A program made the position numbers and the translations under genes. DNA of 34,609 bases from Balneolaceae bacterium. Lineage in GTDB: Bacteria > Bacteroidota > Rhodothermia > Balneolales > Balneolaceae. The notes beneath the pieces are model-generated. The model saw only the letters and a program-made list of their open reading frames with translations. It made no database searches and had not been told where the DNA came from. The DNA lies in contig REDS01000186.1 in assembly GCA_007693395.1 (NCBI GenBank), positions 1 through 34,609 on the forward strand. The letters are read 5' to 3'. Positions 9,520-16,831 of this stretch are shown one piece after another (position 1 is the stretch's first letter; every line of letters starts with the position of its first letter).

Positions 9520-9669
9520 ATGTTAACAAAAAATGAACAATTCACAAGTTCTCAACTACCTGATACGGTCCTAAAAATAGGTTGCCCGGTTGGTTTATCA
9601 GTGAATGATTTAGACAGTTTATTCCGAAAAGCATTTAAAGGTTTTGCTTTAACCTTTGTGAAGAAATGA
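9520..9669 (+). CDS. Possible small ORF, 49 codons
   Basis: An ATG one base after the transporter stop opens a 49-codon frame (MLTKNEQFTS... to ...TFVKK) ending in TGA at 9667. I recognise no family. The position directly behind the fusion gene would allow coupled translation, but a frame of this length arises often by chance in AT-rich DNA. It ends over a small hairpin (9637-9657). Unsupported as a real gene beyond its position. Confidence 0.2.
   Translation: MLTKNEQFTSSQLPDTVLKIGCPVGLSVNDLDSLFRKAFKGFALTFVKK
9637..9657 (+). other. Small hairpin between transporter fusion and lipoprotein genes
   Basis: AAAGGTT (9637-9643) and AACCTTT (9651-9657) form a perfect 7-bp stem with a 7-nt loop. 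No T-run follows (GTGAAGAA), so it is not a standard intrinsic terminator. It may be a weak pause site or an mRNA-stability element. Confidence 0.3.
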
Positions 9670-9753
9670 CGTGACCGATGTAAAAGCTTTGGAAATTTAA
9701 AAAGAAATTAGTTCGCCGAAGAGGTGAGCTATAATCATAAAACATAGAATGCG

Positions 9754-9772
9754 GTTTATAAAACGTATAAAC
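9754..9772. promoter_or_regulatory. Dyad 30 bp before the Trp-rich lipoprotein gene
   Basis: GTTTATA (9754-9760), five bases, TATAAAC (9766-9772) is a perfect 7-bp dyad. It lies 29 bp before the ATG at 9802, inside the longest gap (283 bp) of the glucan locus. The position fits an operator or a promoter-proximal site for the lipoprotein gene. The AT-rich arms make chance occurrence quite possible, and I could not identify a convincing Bacteroidota -33/-7 promoter nearby. Confidence 0.3.
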
Positions 9773-9801
9773 GGCAGAATAACAAATAAAACACTTCAAT
9801 T

Positions 9802-10422
9802 ATGAAAACTAGTAAATACTTGCTCATACTAATGAGCATAATGTTCGCTTTTTACGCTTGTAGTGACGATAGCGTATCAGTGATAGATGTTGACCCAGAC
9901 CCAGACCCAGATCCCGATGAGCAAGAGTTAGATCCTGCATTGGTTGGAACATGGGTTGTAGAGCCCACAGCCGGTTCTTTAGCAGTTGGCCCCTCAGCAG
10001 ATGACCTCTCATGGTGGTCAATCTCTTCTGGTGATGTTACTGCGAGAGAGTGCTTCTACGAAGATCAGTATGTGTTTGGAGATGACGGTTCATTCCAAAA
10101 CGTTCTGGGTGATGAAACCTGGTTAGAAACATGGCAGGAAGGCGTTGAAGAAGATGGTTGCGGAGCTCCTGTGGCACCCCATGATGGTAGCAATGTTGGC
10201 CAATGGTCAGTTTCAGGGTCAACATTAACGATTGATGGCGAGGGCAACTACATTGGGCTCTCTAAAGTACATAATGGCGGCGAAGATGGTAAGCCATCAA
10301 ACAATCTTATAAACTACACATACGAACTATCTGATAATGATGACACCCTTGAAATCAGAATTTCGGGCTGGAATCCTGATGTAGCAGAAGCCACATGGTA
10401 CTACAGGCTTATCAGGCAATAA
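9802..10422 (+). CDS. Trp-rich lipoprotein of the glucan locus, unknown function
   Basis: I do not recognise a specific family. The 206-residue protein has a lipoprotein signal with lipid Cys20 (AFYAC) followed by S-D-D-S, an acidic pattern that in Bacteroidota favours export to the cell surface. A DPDPDPDP spacer (about 31-38) precedes one compact beta-rich domain that begins LVGTW, as in lipocalin-like or small beta-barrel domains of Bacteroidota lipoproteins. Eight Trp residues (for instance SWWS and TWLETW) in a small acidic domain suggest sugar stacking, and C-x-Y/G-C-G segments could form a disulfide. A surface glucan-binding lipoprotein is a plausible guess from the neighbours. It has its own 283-bp upstream region and a strong terminator behind it, so it may be transcribed at a different level. 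Confidence 0.75.
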   Translation: MKTSKYLLILMSIMFAFYACSDDSVSVIDVDPDPDPDPDEQELDPALVGTWVVEPTAGSLAVGPSADDLSWWSISSGDVTARECFYEDQYVFGDDGSFQNVLGDETWLETWQEGVEEDGCGAPVAPHDGSNVGQWSVSGSTLTIDGEGNYIGLSKVHNGGEDGKPSNNLINYTYELSDNDDTLEIRISGWNPDVAEATWYYRLIRQ

Positions 10423-10478
10423 AAATCAATCAGGCTTTCAACGATTATAAGTTGTGCCATTGATTTTCCAAAAATAGT

Positions 10479-10511
10479 GAACCGGCTTTCTTAGCCGGTT
10501 CTTATTTTTAA
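10479..10511 (+). terminator. Intrinsic terminator after the Trp-rich lipoprotein
   Basis: A perfect GC-rich 8-bp stem, GAACCGGC (10479-10486) and GCCGGTTC (10494-10501), with a 7-nt loop is followed by TTATTTTTAA. It starts 57 bp after the stop. It should end the main glucan transcript and separates the two cytosolic GH17 genes that follow. Confidence 0.85.
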
Positions 10512-10565
10512 TAAATATTTATGCTAAGTAATATCAATTTAAGCACTTAATTAATTTATAATAAA

Positions 10566-11474
10566 ATGTCATTCAGATCAGAAAAATTTTTAGGCTTCAA
10601 GGGTACTAATATACCCGAGCAAATCAATCAGCTTAACAACCTGCCTGAAGAGGAACTGAAAAGCCTTTTTCTTGAAATTTTAAATAATGGTGTTCATGGT
10701 TTTTGTTTTAGCCTGTATGAAGAGGGACAACAACCCGGCGATATTATTTCAGAAGCTCAGATCCGCCGCAGAATGGAAATTTTAGCACCACATACAAAAT
10801 GGATTCGATCATTTTCGTGTATAGAAGGGAACGAATGGATTCCTAAAGTTGCAAAAGATTATGGCCTGAAAACTCTTGTTGGAGCCTGGCTTAGCGATGA
10901 TCAAGAAAAAAACCGTGAAGAAATTGATGCCTTGATAGAACTTGCAGATCAGGGATATGTAGATATTGCTGCCGTTGGGAATGAAGTTTTATATAGAAAT
11001 GATTTAGAGGAGAATGAACTACTCAGTTATATGCATGAGGTAAAAACTCAGCTTGCTGATATACCTGTTGGCTATGTTGATGCATACTACGAATTTGTTC
11101 AGCGCCCGCAATTAGCTGATGCCTGCGATTTGATTTTGTGCAATTGTTATCCATACTGGGAAGGTACACCTTTCAAATATTCGTTCGATCACATGCGCCA
11201 TATGTATCAGCTTGGTATTGATGCAGGTAAAGGCAAGCGTGTATTGATAACTGAAACAGGGTGGCCAAGCAAAGGTGAAGGCCTGGGAGGAGCAAATCCT
11301 TCTCAGATCAACGCGATGAAGTATTTTATCAACACCCATCTTTGGGCGATAGAAAATAATATTGAGACATTCTATTTCTCGTCATTCGATGAAGCCTGGA
11401 AAGTTGGGGCAGAAGGAGAAGTAGGTGCATACTGGGGGATCTGGGACAGTAAAAACAAACTAAAATTTGAATGA
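10566..11474 (+). CDS. Cytosolic GH17 family beta-1,3-glucan-active enzyme, transporter-fusion type
   Basis: A free-standing GH17 barrel of 302 residues with no signal peptide, so cytosolic. The acid/base E140 lies in AVGNEV and the nucleophile E230 in TETGWP. It aligns along its whole length with the GH17 domain of the symporter fusion: shared blocks include HGFCFS, APHTKW-RSFSC, GLKT-VGAW and a FYF-SFDE-WK block. The two are therefore paralogues, probably from a duplication in which one copy joined the transporter, or the reverse. Likely substrates are imported beta-1,3-gluco-oligosaccharides; hydrolysis and transglycosylation are both possible in GH17 and cannot be told apart here. It follows a terminator, so it needs its own promoter or read-through. 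Its stop overlaps the next start by 4 bp (ATGA). Confidence 0.88.
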   Translation: MSFRSEKFLGFKGTNIPEQINQLNNLPEEELKSLFLEILNNGVHGFCFSLYEEGQQPGDIISEAQIRRRMEILAPHTKWIRSFSCIEGNEWIPKVAKDYGLKTLVGAWLSDDQEKNREEIDALIELADQGYVDIAAVGNEVLYRNDLEENELLSYMHEVKTQLADIPVGYVDAYYEFVQRPQLADACDLILCNCYPYWEGTPFKYSFDHMRHMYQLGIDAGKGKRVLITETGWPSKGEGLGGANPSQINAMKYFINTHLWAIENNIETFYFSSFDEAWKVGAEGEVGAYWGIWDSKNKLKFE

Positions 11475-12403
11475 TGGACACCTTTAAATCTTTGGGGATT
11501 TCACCGGGCAAGGGGATTTGTTATTCCGGCTTCAGGGAAGGACAGTTTCCCGGGATTACTTACCCCTCCTACAAACAGGTAAAAGAAGATCTGCTGATTT
11601 TAGAACCGGATTTTAAATACCTGCGAATGTACGATTGCGACCAGCACACACGTACAACACTTGAAGTAATTCGAAAAGAAAAGTTGGATTTTAAGCTGAT
11701 GCTTGGGGCTTTCATTGTAGCAGAGATGAACAATTTTAACTGCCCCTGGGGTGGTGTTCATACCGAAGAAAAGCTTGAAGCTAACCTTGTTTTGAATAGA
11801 GAGAAAATCCAAAAATTAATCGATCTCGCTAATGACTACCCTGAAATTGTATTCTCACTTTCTGTTGGAAATGAAGCCTGTGTAGGCTGGACTGATCATT
11901 ATGTTCACGAAAATAGAGTTCTGGAGTACACAAAACTGGTAAAAGCGGGTGCAAAACAGCCGGTTACATTTTGTGAAAACTATGAGCCCTGGCACTTTAA
12001 GCTGGAGAAACTTGCCCATGAGCTCGATTTTATTTCCATTCATACCTATCCCGTTTGGGAGTACAAACACATTGACGAGGCACTTCAATACACCAAAGAG
12101 AACTACTATTCGGTTGCTAATAAATATCCTAACAAGCCGGTGATTATTACGGAAGCAGGCTGGGCCACCAACTCGAACGGACGGGGTATCAATCCGGAAA
12201 ACGTGAACGAGCTTTATCAAAAAATCTATTTTGAAAAGCTGATGGCCTGGGTAGAGCAGGAAAAAATTCTAACTTTCTTTTTTGAAGCATTTGATGAACC
12301 CTGGAAAGGATCACCCGATCCACTCGAACCGGAAAAACACTGGGGCCTTTACAACGTAGACAGAACTCCCAAACTTGCGATGCGAAAGTATCAAAAAGTT
12401 TGA
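11471..12403 (+). CDS. Cytosolic GH17 family beta-1,3-glucan-active enzyme, lipoprotein type
   Basis: This 310-residue GH17 enzyme has no signal peptide. The acid/base E135 is in SVGNEA and the nucleophile E228 in TEAGWA; the usual ETGW is EAGW here. It shares QVKEDLLIL, LDFISIHTYP and FFFEAFDEPWK blocks with the GH17 lipoprotein at 5796 rather than with its immediate neighbour, so it is the cytosolic counterpart of that subtype. The start overlaps the preceding gene by ATGA; an alternative ATG lies one codon later. Co-expression with the 10566 enzyme is therefore very likely, and the two may attack different chain positions or branch patterns of imported glucan fragments. The stop lies 1 bp from the convergent glycosylase gene, with no terminator between them. 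Confidence 0.88.
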   Translation: MMDTFKSLGISPGKGICYSGFREGQFPGITYPSYKQVKEDLLILEPDFKYLRMYDCDQHTRTTLEVIRKEKLDFKLMLGAFIVAEMNNFNCPWGGVHTEEKLEANLVLNREKIQKLIDLANDYPEIVFSLSVGNEACVGWTDHYVHENRVLEYTKLVKAGAKQPVTFCENYEPWHFKLEKLAHELDFISIHTYPVWEYKHIDEALQYTKENYYSVANKYPNKPVIITEAGWATNSNGRGINPENVNELYQKIYFEKLMAWVEQEKILTFFFEAFDEPWKGSPDPLEPEKHWGLYNVDRTPKLAMRKYQKV

Positions 12404-12404
12404 T

Positions 12405-13187
12405 TTAAGGCTCTCCGCCAAGCTCATCATACCTTTTGCGTACCAGTTGAACATCTTCCCAGGTGGGCCGTTTCCACTGGGGATTTCGTAGTAGCGCTGC
12501 GGGGTGGTAGGTTACATATAGTTCAATTTCCCTGAAGTTATGTTTTTTGCTTCTCATACTCTTAAGTGTGTTTTCGCCACCCATTATTGTATTCCCTGAA
12601 ATTTTACCAAGACATAAGATAATTTTTGGCTCAATAAGTTCTATCTGGCGATAGAGATAGGGCAGGCTGTTTTTACACTCTTCCGGATTTGGATTTCGGT
12701 TTCCGGGTGGGCGATGCTTCAGGATATTGGCTATGTAAACATCACTTCTTTCAAACCTGATCGCTGAAAGTATTTTATTGAGTAATCTTCCGGCGGCCCC
12801 TACAAACGGTTCTCCCTGGATGTCTTCCTGTTCTCCGGGTGCTTCACCAATCAGCATCAGATCGGCTTTGGGGTTCCCTAGACCAAATACAAGATTGGTA
12901 TTTTCAAGATCTGTTCTGAGCTCTTCAGCTTGCATACACAATTCCCGAAGCTCTTCAAGCGTACTACAGGAACTTAATTTGTCTTCCGTTGTTTTTTCAA
13001 CTTCAGGTTCTGTGGAGGAAACTTCGTACCGTATTTTTTCTTCCTCGGCTACATCAGAGATCTCTTCTGTTGTCTCCTCTCTCTGAATCTCTTTCAGTTC
13101 GGGTACGGAAAATTCACCATACACCTGTCTCTCAGCTTCCAGAAAATCTTTGATCTCATCATACAGTGTTCTGTTTGAATCACTCAT
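12405..13187 (-). CDS. Family-4-like uracil-DNA glycosylase lacking the usual Fe-S cysteines
   Basis: Removes uracil from DNA to start base-excision repair. Residues of about 95-255 form the glycosylase fold, with motif A GEAPGEQED (114-122), the conserved GEPFVGAAGRLL segment and motif B HPAALLRNP (H228). A highly charged, Glu-rich N-terminal stretch of about 70 residues is extra compared with the usual roughly 200-residue family members. Family-4 enzymes normally hold a 4Fe-4S cluster through an N-terminal C-x2-C, a Cys in K-C-R-P-P and a Cys just before PYL. Here the first pair is C84-MQA, the second position is K-H-R-P-P, and the third is Ser in KNSLPYL. Cys73, Cys171 and Cys192 are off-register. 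The cluster is probably absent. The start is 9 bp downstream of the preceding gene's stop. Confidence 0.88.
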   Translation of the reverse strand: MSDSNRTLYDEIKDFLEAERQVYGEFSVPELKEIQREETTEEISDVAEEEKIRYEVSSTEPEVEKTTEDKLSSCSTLEELRELCMQAEELRTDLENTNLVFGLGNPKADLMLIGEAPGEQEDIQGEPFVGAAGRLLNKILSAIRFERSDVYIANILKHRPPGNRNPNPEECKNSLPYLYRQIELIEPKIILCLGKISGNTIMGGENTLKSMRSKKHNFREIELYVTYHPAALLRNPQWKRPTWEDVQLVRKRYDELGGEP

Positions 13188-13196
13188 AAATAGACC

Positions 13197-14744
13197 TTAT
13201 TGGGTTCGTGTATAGAGTACGTTTCGGTAATAGTTGGATGGATAAGCTCCAACCTGAAGCAGCCGGGGACGTAATGTGTATCGAATTTCCACACCATCGA
13301 TTTCTCCCTCGAGGTTCATCCGGAACTGAAGGAACTCCTCCCTCTGTGCAGGATTATGCCAGTTTATTCGGAATGTGTTATGGTGCCAGTGTTCAAGATC
13401 TGCCGTAAGGTTTTTATCATCAAAAATCGTGAGGATCAGTTCACCATCTTCATAATTAACTTCAGCATATTCGTACAAACTGCTGTAAAAACGGCCAGCG
13501 TAAGCATCAAGGGAGTGTGTGGTTGTTGTGCCGGGAATTCGGGTGGCTTCAAAGGTCTCGCGCTCTGCTTTTACTACTTCGTACTGATTTTTATAGGAAT
13601 TCAGGTAGAGCTCATTCCAGTCAAGGTCGGTAACATCCAAAACGTGATCGATGATGGTACGGGCAACGGCTTCCCGAAACGTGTTGAAAACGTTGGTCAT
13701 CACAATGATTCCCAGATTCTCTTCCGGAAGCAGGATGTAGGTAGTGTTCATTCCATCAGTGGCTCCGCCATGCGAGAGTAACCGGTATCCGCGGTAATCG
13801 GTGATGTTATACCCATATCCATAACTTCGCTGCGGAGCATCCACGCCGGAAGCCCCGAGTGATACTTGAGGGGTCTGTATAGCCTGAAGTGATCTCGCTG
13901 AAATGTATTGATCACCTTCAAAGCTCCCTGAGTTTAGCTGCAGAAGCATCCATTTGGCCATGTCATAAGCTGTGGAATTTACACCACCGGCGGGGGAAGC
14001 CACATCCCAGTTTCGTATGGGGATGGTTACCACTTCACCGTTGATATATTGATGTGGATGAGCCGCATTTCCATCACTGTGGAGATCATTGATGGATGTA
14101 TTGGTTCGGTTCATCCCCATTGGTTTGAAAAACCGTTCGGCCATAAACTCATCCCAGGTTTGTCCGCTAACGGTTGTTACAATTTCACCGGCAAGGGTGT
14201 ACATCACATTGCTGTACACATAATCAGAGCGGAATGGTTGTTCAAAATCGAGATAACGCATTCGGTATAGCAGCTCGTTGCGGGATCGATCAGTCATAAA
14301 CTGGAGGCGATTGCCCAGCATTCTGCCAACCCCTACCTGATGGGTAAGCAGATCGTGAATGGTTACATTGGCGGTAACCCACGGATCACTCAGCTCAAAC
14401 CAGGGAATATGTTTTATGACTTTATCATTCCAGCTTATTTTTCCCTCATCTACAAGAATTGCGAGGGAGGAAGCGGTCATATGTTTGCTTACAGAGGCTA
14501 TTCCAAATTGGGTGTGATGATCTACCTTTTGTTCCTCACCAAGTTTCAGAACTCCATAACCTTCTGTAAGAATTATCTCACCATCCTTAACCATAGCAAC
14601 CGACATCCCCGGTATATCCCACTGCTGCATGGAGGCTTCAACCCATTCATCAAAATCTTCAGGTAGAACGGATTGAGCATGTACGGCCGGGATAATGATG
14701 AAGAGAAGTATACCGGTAAAAATATTCTGGAAGATGCGTCTCAT
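13197..14744 (-). CDS. Exported serine beta-lactamase-fold hydrolase (class C / esterase-like)
   Basis: A serine hydrolase of the beta-lactamase/penicillin-binding superfamily (PF00144 type), probably acting in the periplasm on peptides or esters rather than on antibiotics. With the start at MRRIF (14744) the protein has 515 residues and a signal peptide ending near VHAQS; the longer frame from 14798 would hide that signal and is rejected. The catalytic set is visible: S84-V-S-K87, Y177-S-N179, and an HGG motif in LLSHGGATDGM replacing KTG. The first two-thirds form the hydrolase fold; the last 130 or so residues look like a beta-rich C-terminal domain (DUF3471-like), common in such enzymes. 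The true substrate is unknown. It is 9 bp upstream of the glycosylase gene. Confidence 0.87.
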   Translation of the reverse strand: MRRIFQNIFTGILLFIIIPAVHAQSVLPEDFDEWVEASMQQWDIPGMSVAMVKDGEIILTEGYGVLKLGEEQKVDHHTQFGIASVSKHMTASSLAILVDEGKISWNDKVIKHIPWFELSDPWVTANVTIHDLLTHQVGVGRMLGNRLQFMTDRSRNELLYRMRYLDFEQPFRSDYVYSNVMYTLAGEIVTTVSGQTWDEFMAERFFKPMGMNRTNTSINDLHSDGNAAHPHQYINGEVVTIPIRNWDVASPAGGVNSTAYDMAKWMLLQLNSGSFEGDQYISARSLQAIQTPQVSLGASGVDAPQRSYGYGYNITDYRGYRLLSHGGATDGMNTTYILLPEENLGIIVMTNVFNTFREAVARTIIDHVLDVTDLDWNELYLNSYKNQYEVVKAERETFEATRIPGTTTTHSLDAYAGRFYSSLYEYAEVNYEDGELILTIFDDKNLTADLEHWHHNTFRINWHNPAQREEFLQFRMNLEGEIDGVEIRYTLRPRLLQVGAYPSNYYRNVLYTRTQ

Positions 14745-14832
14745 AGTAAAAAACTGATTTGATTTATTATTACGCTGAAAATGCGAAAGTATTAGCAATA
14801 GGGCAATTGGAAAGGAGGGAGGCTCAAATAAA

Positions 14833-14882
14833 AATGCTGCAGAGGTTCATAAATGGATTGCCATTTTTGCCCCTGCAGCATT
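14833..14882 (-). terminator. Nested hairpin, likely terminator of the M28 peptidase gene
   Basis: AATGCTGCAG (14833-14842) pairs with CTGCAGCATT (14873-14882), and inside it AAATGG (14851-14856) pairs with CCATTT (14861-14866). Read on the minus strand, the outer stem is followed by TTTATTTG, which fits an intrinsic terminator for the peptidase gene that ends at 15125. The inner stem makes it more elaborate than usual. Confidence 0.6.
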
Positions 14883-14930
14883 CAAATGTTAATAAACGGG
14901 GTTCGATAAAAATATTTCGATAGATAACTT

Positions 14931-14970
14931 AAAAGTCCCCTCCTTTTCAAGGAGGGGATTTAGGGGTGGT
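14931..14970. repeat. Palindromic element in the 380-bp gap
   Basis: CCCCTCCTT (14937-14945), TTC, AAGGAGGGG (14949-14957) is a perfect 9-bp stem, followed by ATTTAGGGGTGG. From memory, near-identical sequences are scattered between genes in many Bacteroidota-like genomes, so this is probably one copy of an interspersed palindromic repeat. The single window cannot confirm this. The rest of 14745-15124 shows no coding frame that I would support. Confidence 0.5.
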
Positions 14971-15124
14971 TTGAATGGGCTATGAATCAATATTTTAATC
15001 TATAGCCACAAAATAATTCACTGATCCACCCGTAACTCTACCCGCCTCTGGCGTCAAGAGAGCCTCTTTTCCGAAATTTTAGCATCGAACACAGGTTTAT
15101 AAGTATCAGCTCGCCTTATAGGAT

Positions 15125-16735
15125 CTATTTTCTGGGAAGCTTTTCATCAAGCATTGCAGTGTGATAAACAAATGTTGCTACAATAACAGCTGTCCGCTGC
15201 AGATCCTGTTCAACCAGTCGCTCATAATAGTCCATGTTTGAGTGGTGAGTCATCGTGAAGTACTCGATAGGATCCTGAATGAACTGGAAACCGGGAAGCC
15301 CCACACGGTCGAAGGATACATGATCGGTTGAGCCGGTATTACCGTAGGTTACGGTAGTTGCATCCCAGTCTGCAAAAGGCTGCAGCCACTCTCTGAAAAG
15401 TAAGCGAAGATTTTCGTTCTCCTGCAGGTAGATTCCACGAACCTGTCCGGTTCCGTTGTCGATGTTGTAGTAAGCAGAGAAATTGTCGTAATCATCTTTG
15501 TACTCTATCTCAGCGGACGCTCCCCAGCCGCCGCTTGCTTCAGCAAAATGGTCAGATACGTAATGACGTGATCCGTGAAGTCCCTGCTCTTCTCCGTCCC
15601 AGAGTCCTATACGAATAGTTCTTCTGGGTTCAACGCCGATGGCTTTCAGAATGCGCATAACTTCCATCATAACCGCAGAGCCGGCGGCGTTATCAGTAGC
15701 ACCGGTAGCGGCATGCCACGAATCGAGGTGGGCACCAAGCATTACCACTTCATCTTTCAGGTCGGGGTCTGTTCCGGGAATTTCAGCTATTGAGTTGTAT
15801 CCGTAGAGATCATCTTCCTGGAAGGTTACTCTCAGGTCCATTTCAATTTCAACCGGCACTTCTTTTTCAAGCATCCGGAAAATTCTGCCATAATGCTCTC
15901 TTTTCAGGGAAACCTGAGGAATGATATCATTTATATCTGCTTCATGTGCCCGTACAGCATCTGCCCATGATGTTCCAGGCTCACGCGGCATTACAGCTGC
16001 AGAGATCGCAATCTGGCCGTACCAGCCACGGTAACCGTAGTCAAGCAGAGCAAGTGGTTTCTCTTCCTGCAGAAATGTAAGAACTTCATATCGAAGCTGA
16101 GCCCGTTCTGCAGCAGCAGAACTGCCACCACCGCCACCACCTGATTGCTGTGTTGTAATCGGGGCAGATGCATTTGCGAGATCAAGCAGACGCTCATCAC
16201 TTACACGGCTGGCAATGGCATTCCATTGCGGTTCGGGCTCTTGTGGAAGATCAAGCATTACAAATTTGTCAGAAATTTCACCGCGATATCGTTCGAGATC
16301 TTCAACACTCTCAACATGCATAAATACTACTTCACCCTGTACCGGTCCGTCATGCCCCGATGACCAGGCCTTTGGATAGGCGGTAATCGGGAAATAACTG
16401 TACGGTGTGGATGCATGCATGGCAAAACGGTTCAGTTCCCAGCCTTTGCCAAACGGCCCCCACTGGTGCAGGTGTACATTTTCGAGGCCCATGGCTTCAA
16501 ACTGTTCTTTGGTGTAGTTCAGGGCATTGGCCATCTGGGGAGAGTTGGTAAGGCGCGGGCCGTACACATCGGTAAGCCAGCTTGCAAAGTTCATTACACC
16601 AGAGCGTTCGAGGCCCTCTTCGGCAATTTTTTCAACCATGTCCATATCCACCGATGGATGATCAACAGATTGAGAAATGAGAGGTGTATGTATAAAGAAA
16701 ATAACGGTTAACAGAAGTAGAAATATTCGGTTCAT
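15125..16735 (-). CDS. Exported M28 family zinc metallopeptidase
   Basis: A secreted aminopeptidase or carboxypeptidase with two zinc ions. The signal peptide covers about residues 1-22 (ending LISQS). An N-terminal segment and an inserted protease-associated-like region (about 120-290) precede the catalytic core. The zinc and catalytic residues are all visible: H336 in GAHLDSW, D348 in GATDNAAG, E382-E383 in WDGEEQG, D426 in NIDNGTG and H472 in STDHVSF. A low-complexity Gly run (SGGGGGGSS, about 195) lies in the inserted region. The 536-residue length fits M28 proteins with this insertion. It follows the DUF4175-like gene by 96 bp and is followed by the terminator-like hairpin in the 380-bp gap. 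The natural substrate cannot be read from the sequence. Confidence 0.9.
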   Translation of the reverse strand: MNRIFLLLLTVIFFIHTPLISQSVDHPSVDMDMVEKIAEEGLERSGVMNFASWLTDVYGPRLTNSPQMANALNYTKEQFEAMGLENVHLHQWGPFGKGWELNRFAMHASTPYSYFPITAYPKAWSSGHDGPVQGEVVFMHVESVEDLERYRGEISDKFVMLDLPQEPEPQWNAIASRVSDERLLDLANASAPITTQQSGGGGGGSSAAAERAQLRYEVLTFLQEEKPLALLDYGYRGWYGQIAISAAVMPREPGTSWADAVRAHEADINDIIPQVSLKREHYGRIFRMLEKEVPVEIEMDLRVTFQEDDLYGYNSIAEIPGTDPDLKDEVVMLGAHLDSWHAATGATDNAAGSAVMMEVMRILKAIGVEPRRTIRIGLWDGEEQGLHGSRHYVSDHFAEASGGWGASAEIEYKDDYDNFSAYYNIDNGTGQVRGIYLQENENLRLLFREWLQPFADWDATTVTYGNTGSTDHVSFDRVGLPGFQFIQDPIEYFTMTHHSNMDYYERLVEQDLQRTAVIVATFVYHTAMLDEKLPRK

Positions 16736-16831
16736 TATCAGTAATCGGGTTAAAATTTGATGTTGAATATGGTTAGAAATCCCATAAAAAGGTAGGATAT
16801 TTACATTGGATTACAATTTACAGGGTAAGAG

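Noticed and set aside
9637-9657. Intrinsic terminator of the transporter gene
   Set aside because: The stem is AT-rich and no T-run follows.
13356-13781. 141-codon plus-strand frame
   Set aside because: It lies antisense within the beta-lactamase-fold gene, which has its full catalytic set; the plus-strand frame has no domain pattern.
13197-14744. Antibiotic-resistance beta-lactamase
   Set aside because: The SxxK/YxN/HGG set is shared with esterases and peptidases; HGG in place of KTG and the extra C-terminal domain argue against a dedicated resistance enzyme.
14745-14798. Longer start of the beta-lactamase-fold protein
   Set aside because: It would bury the signal peptide that begins at MRRIF.
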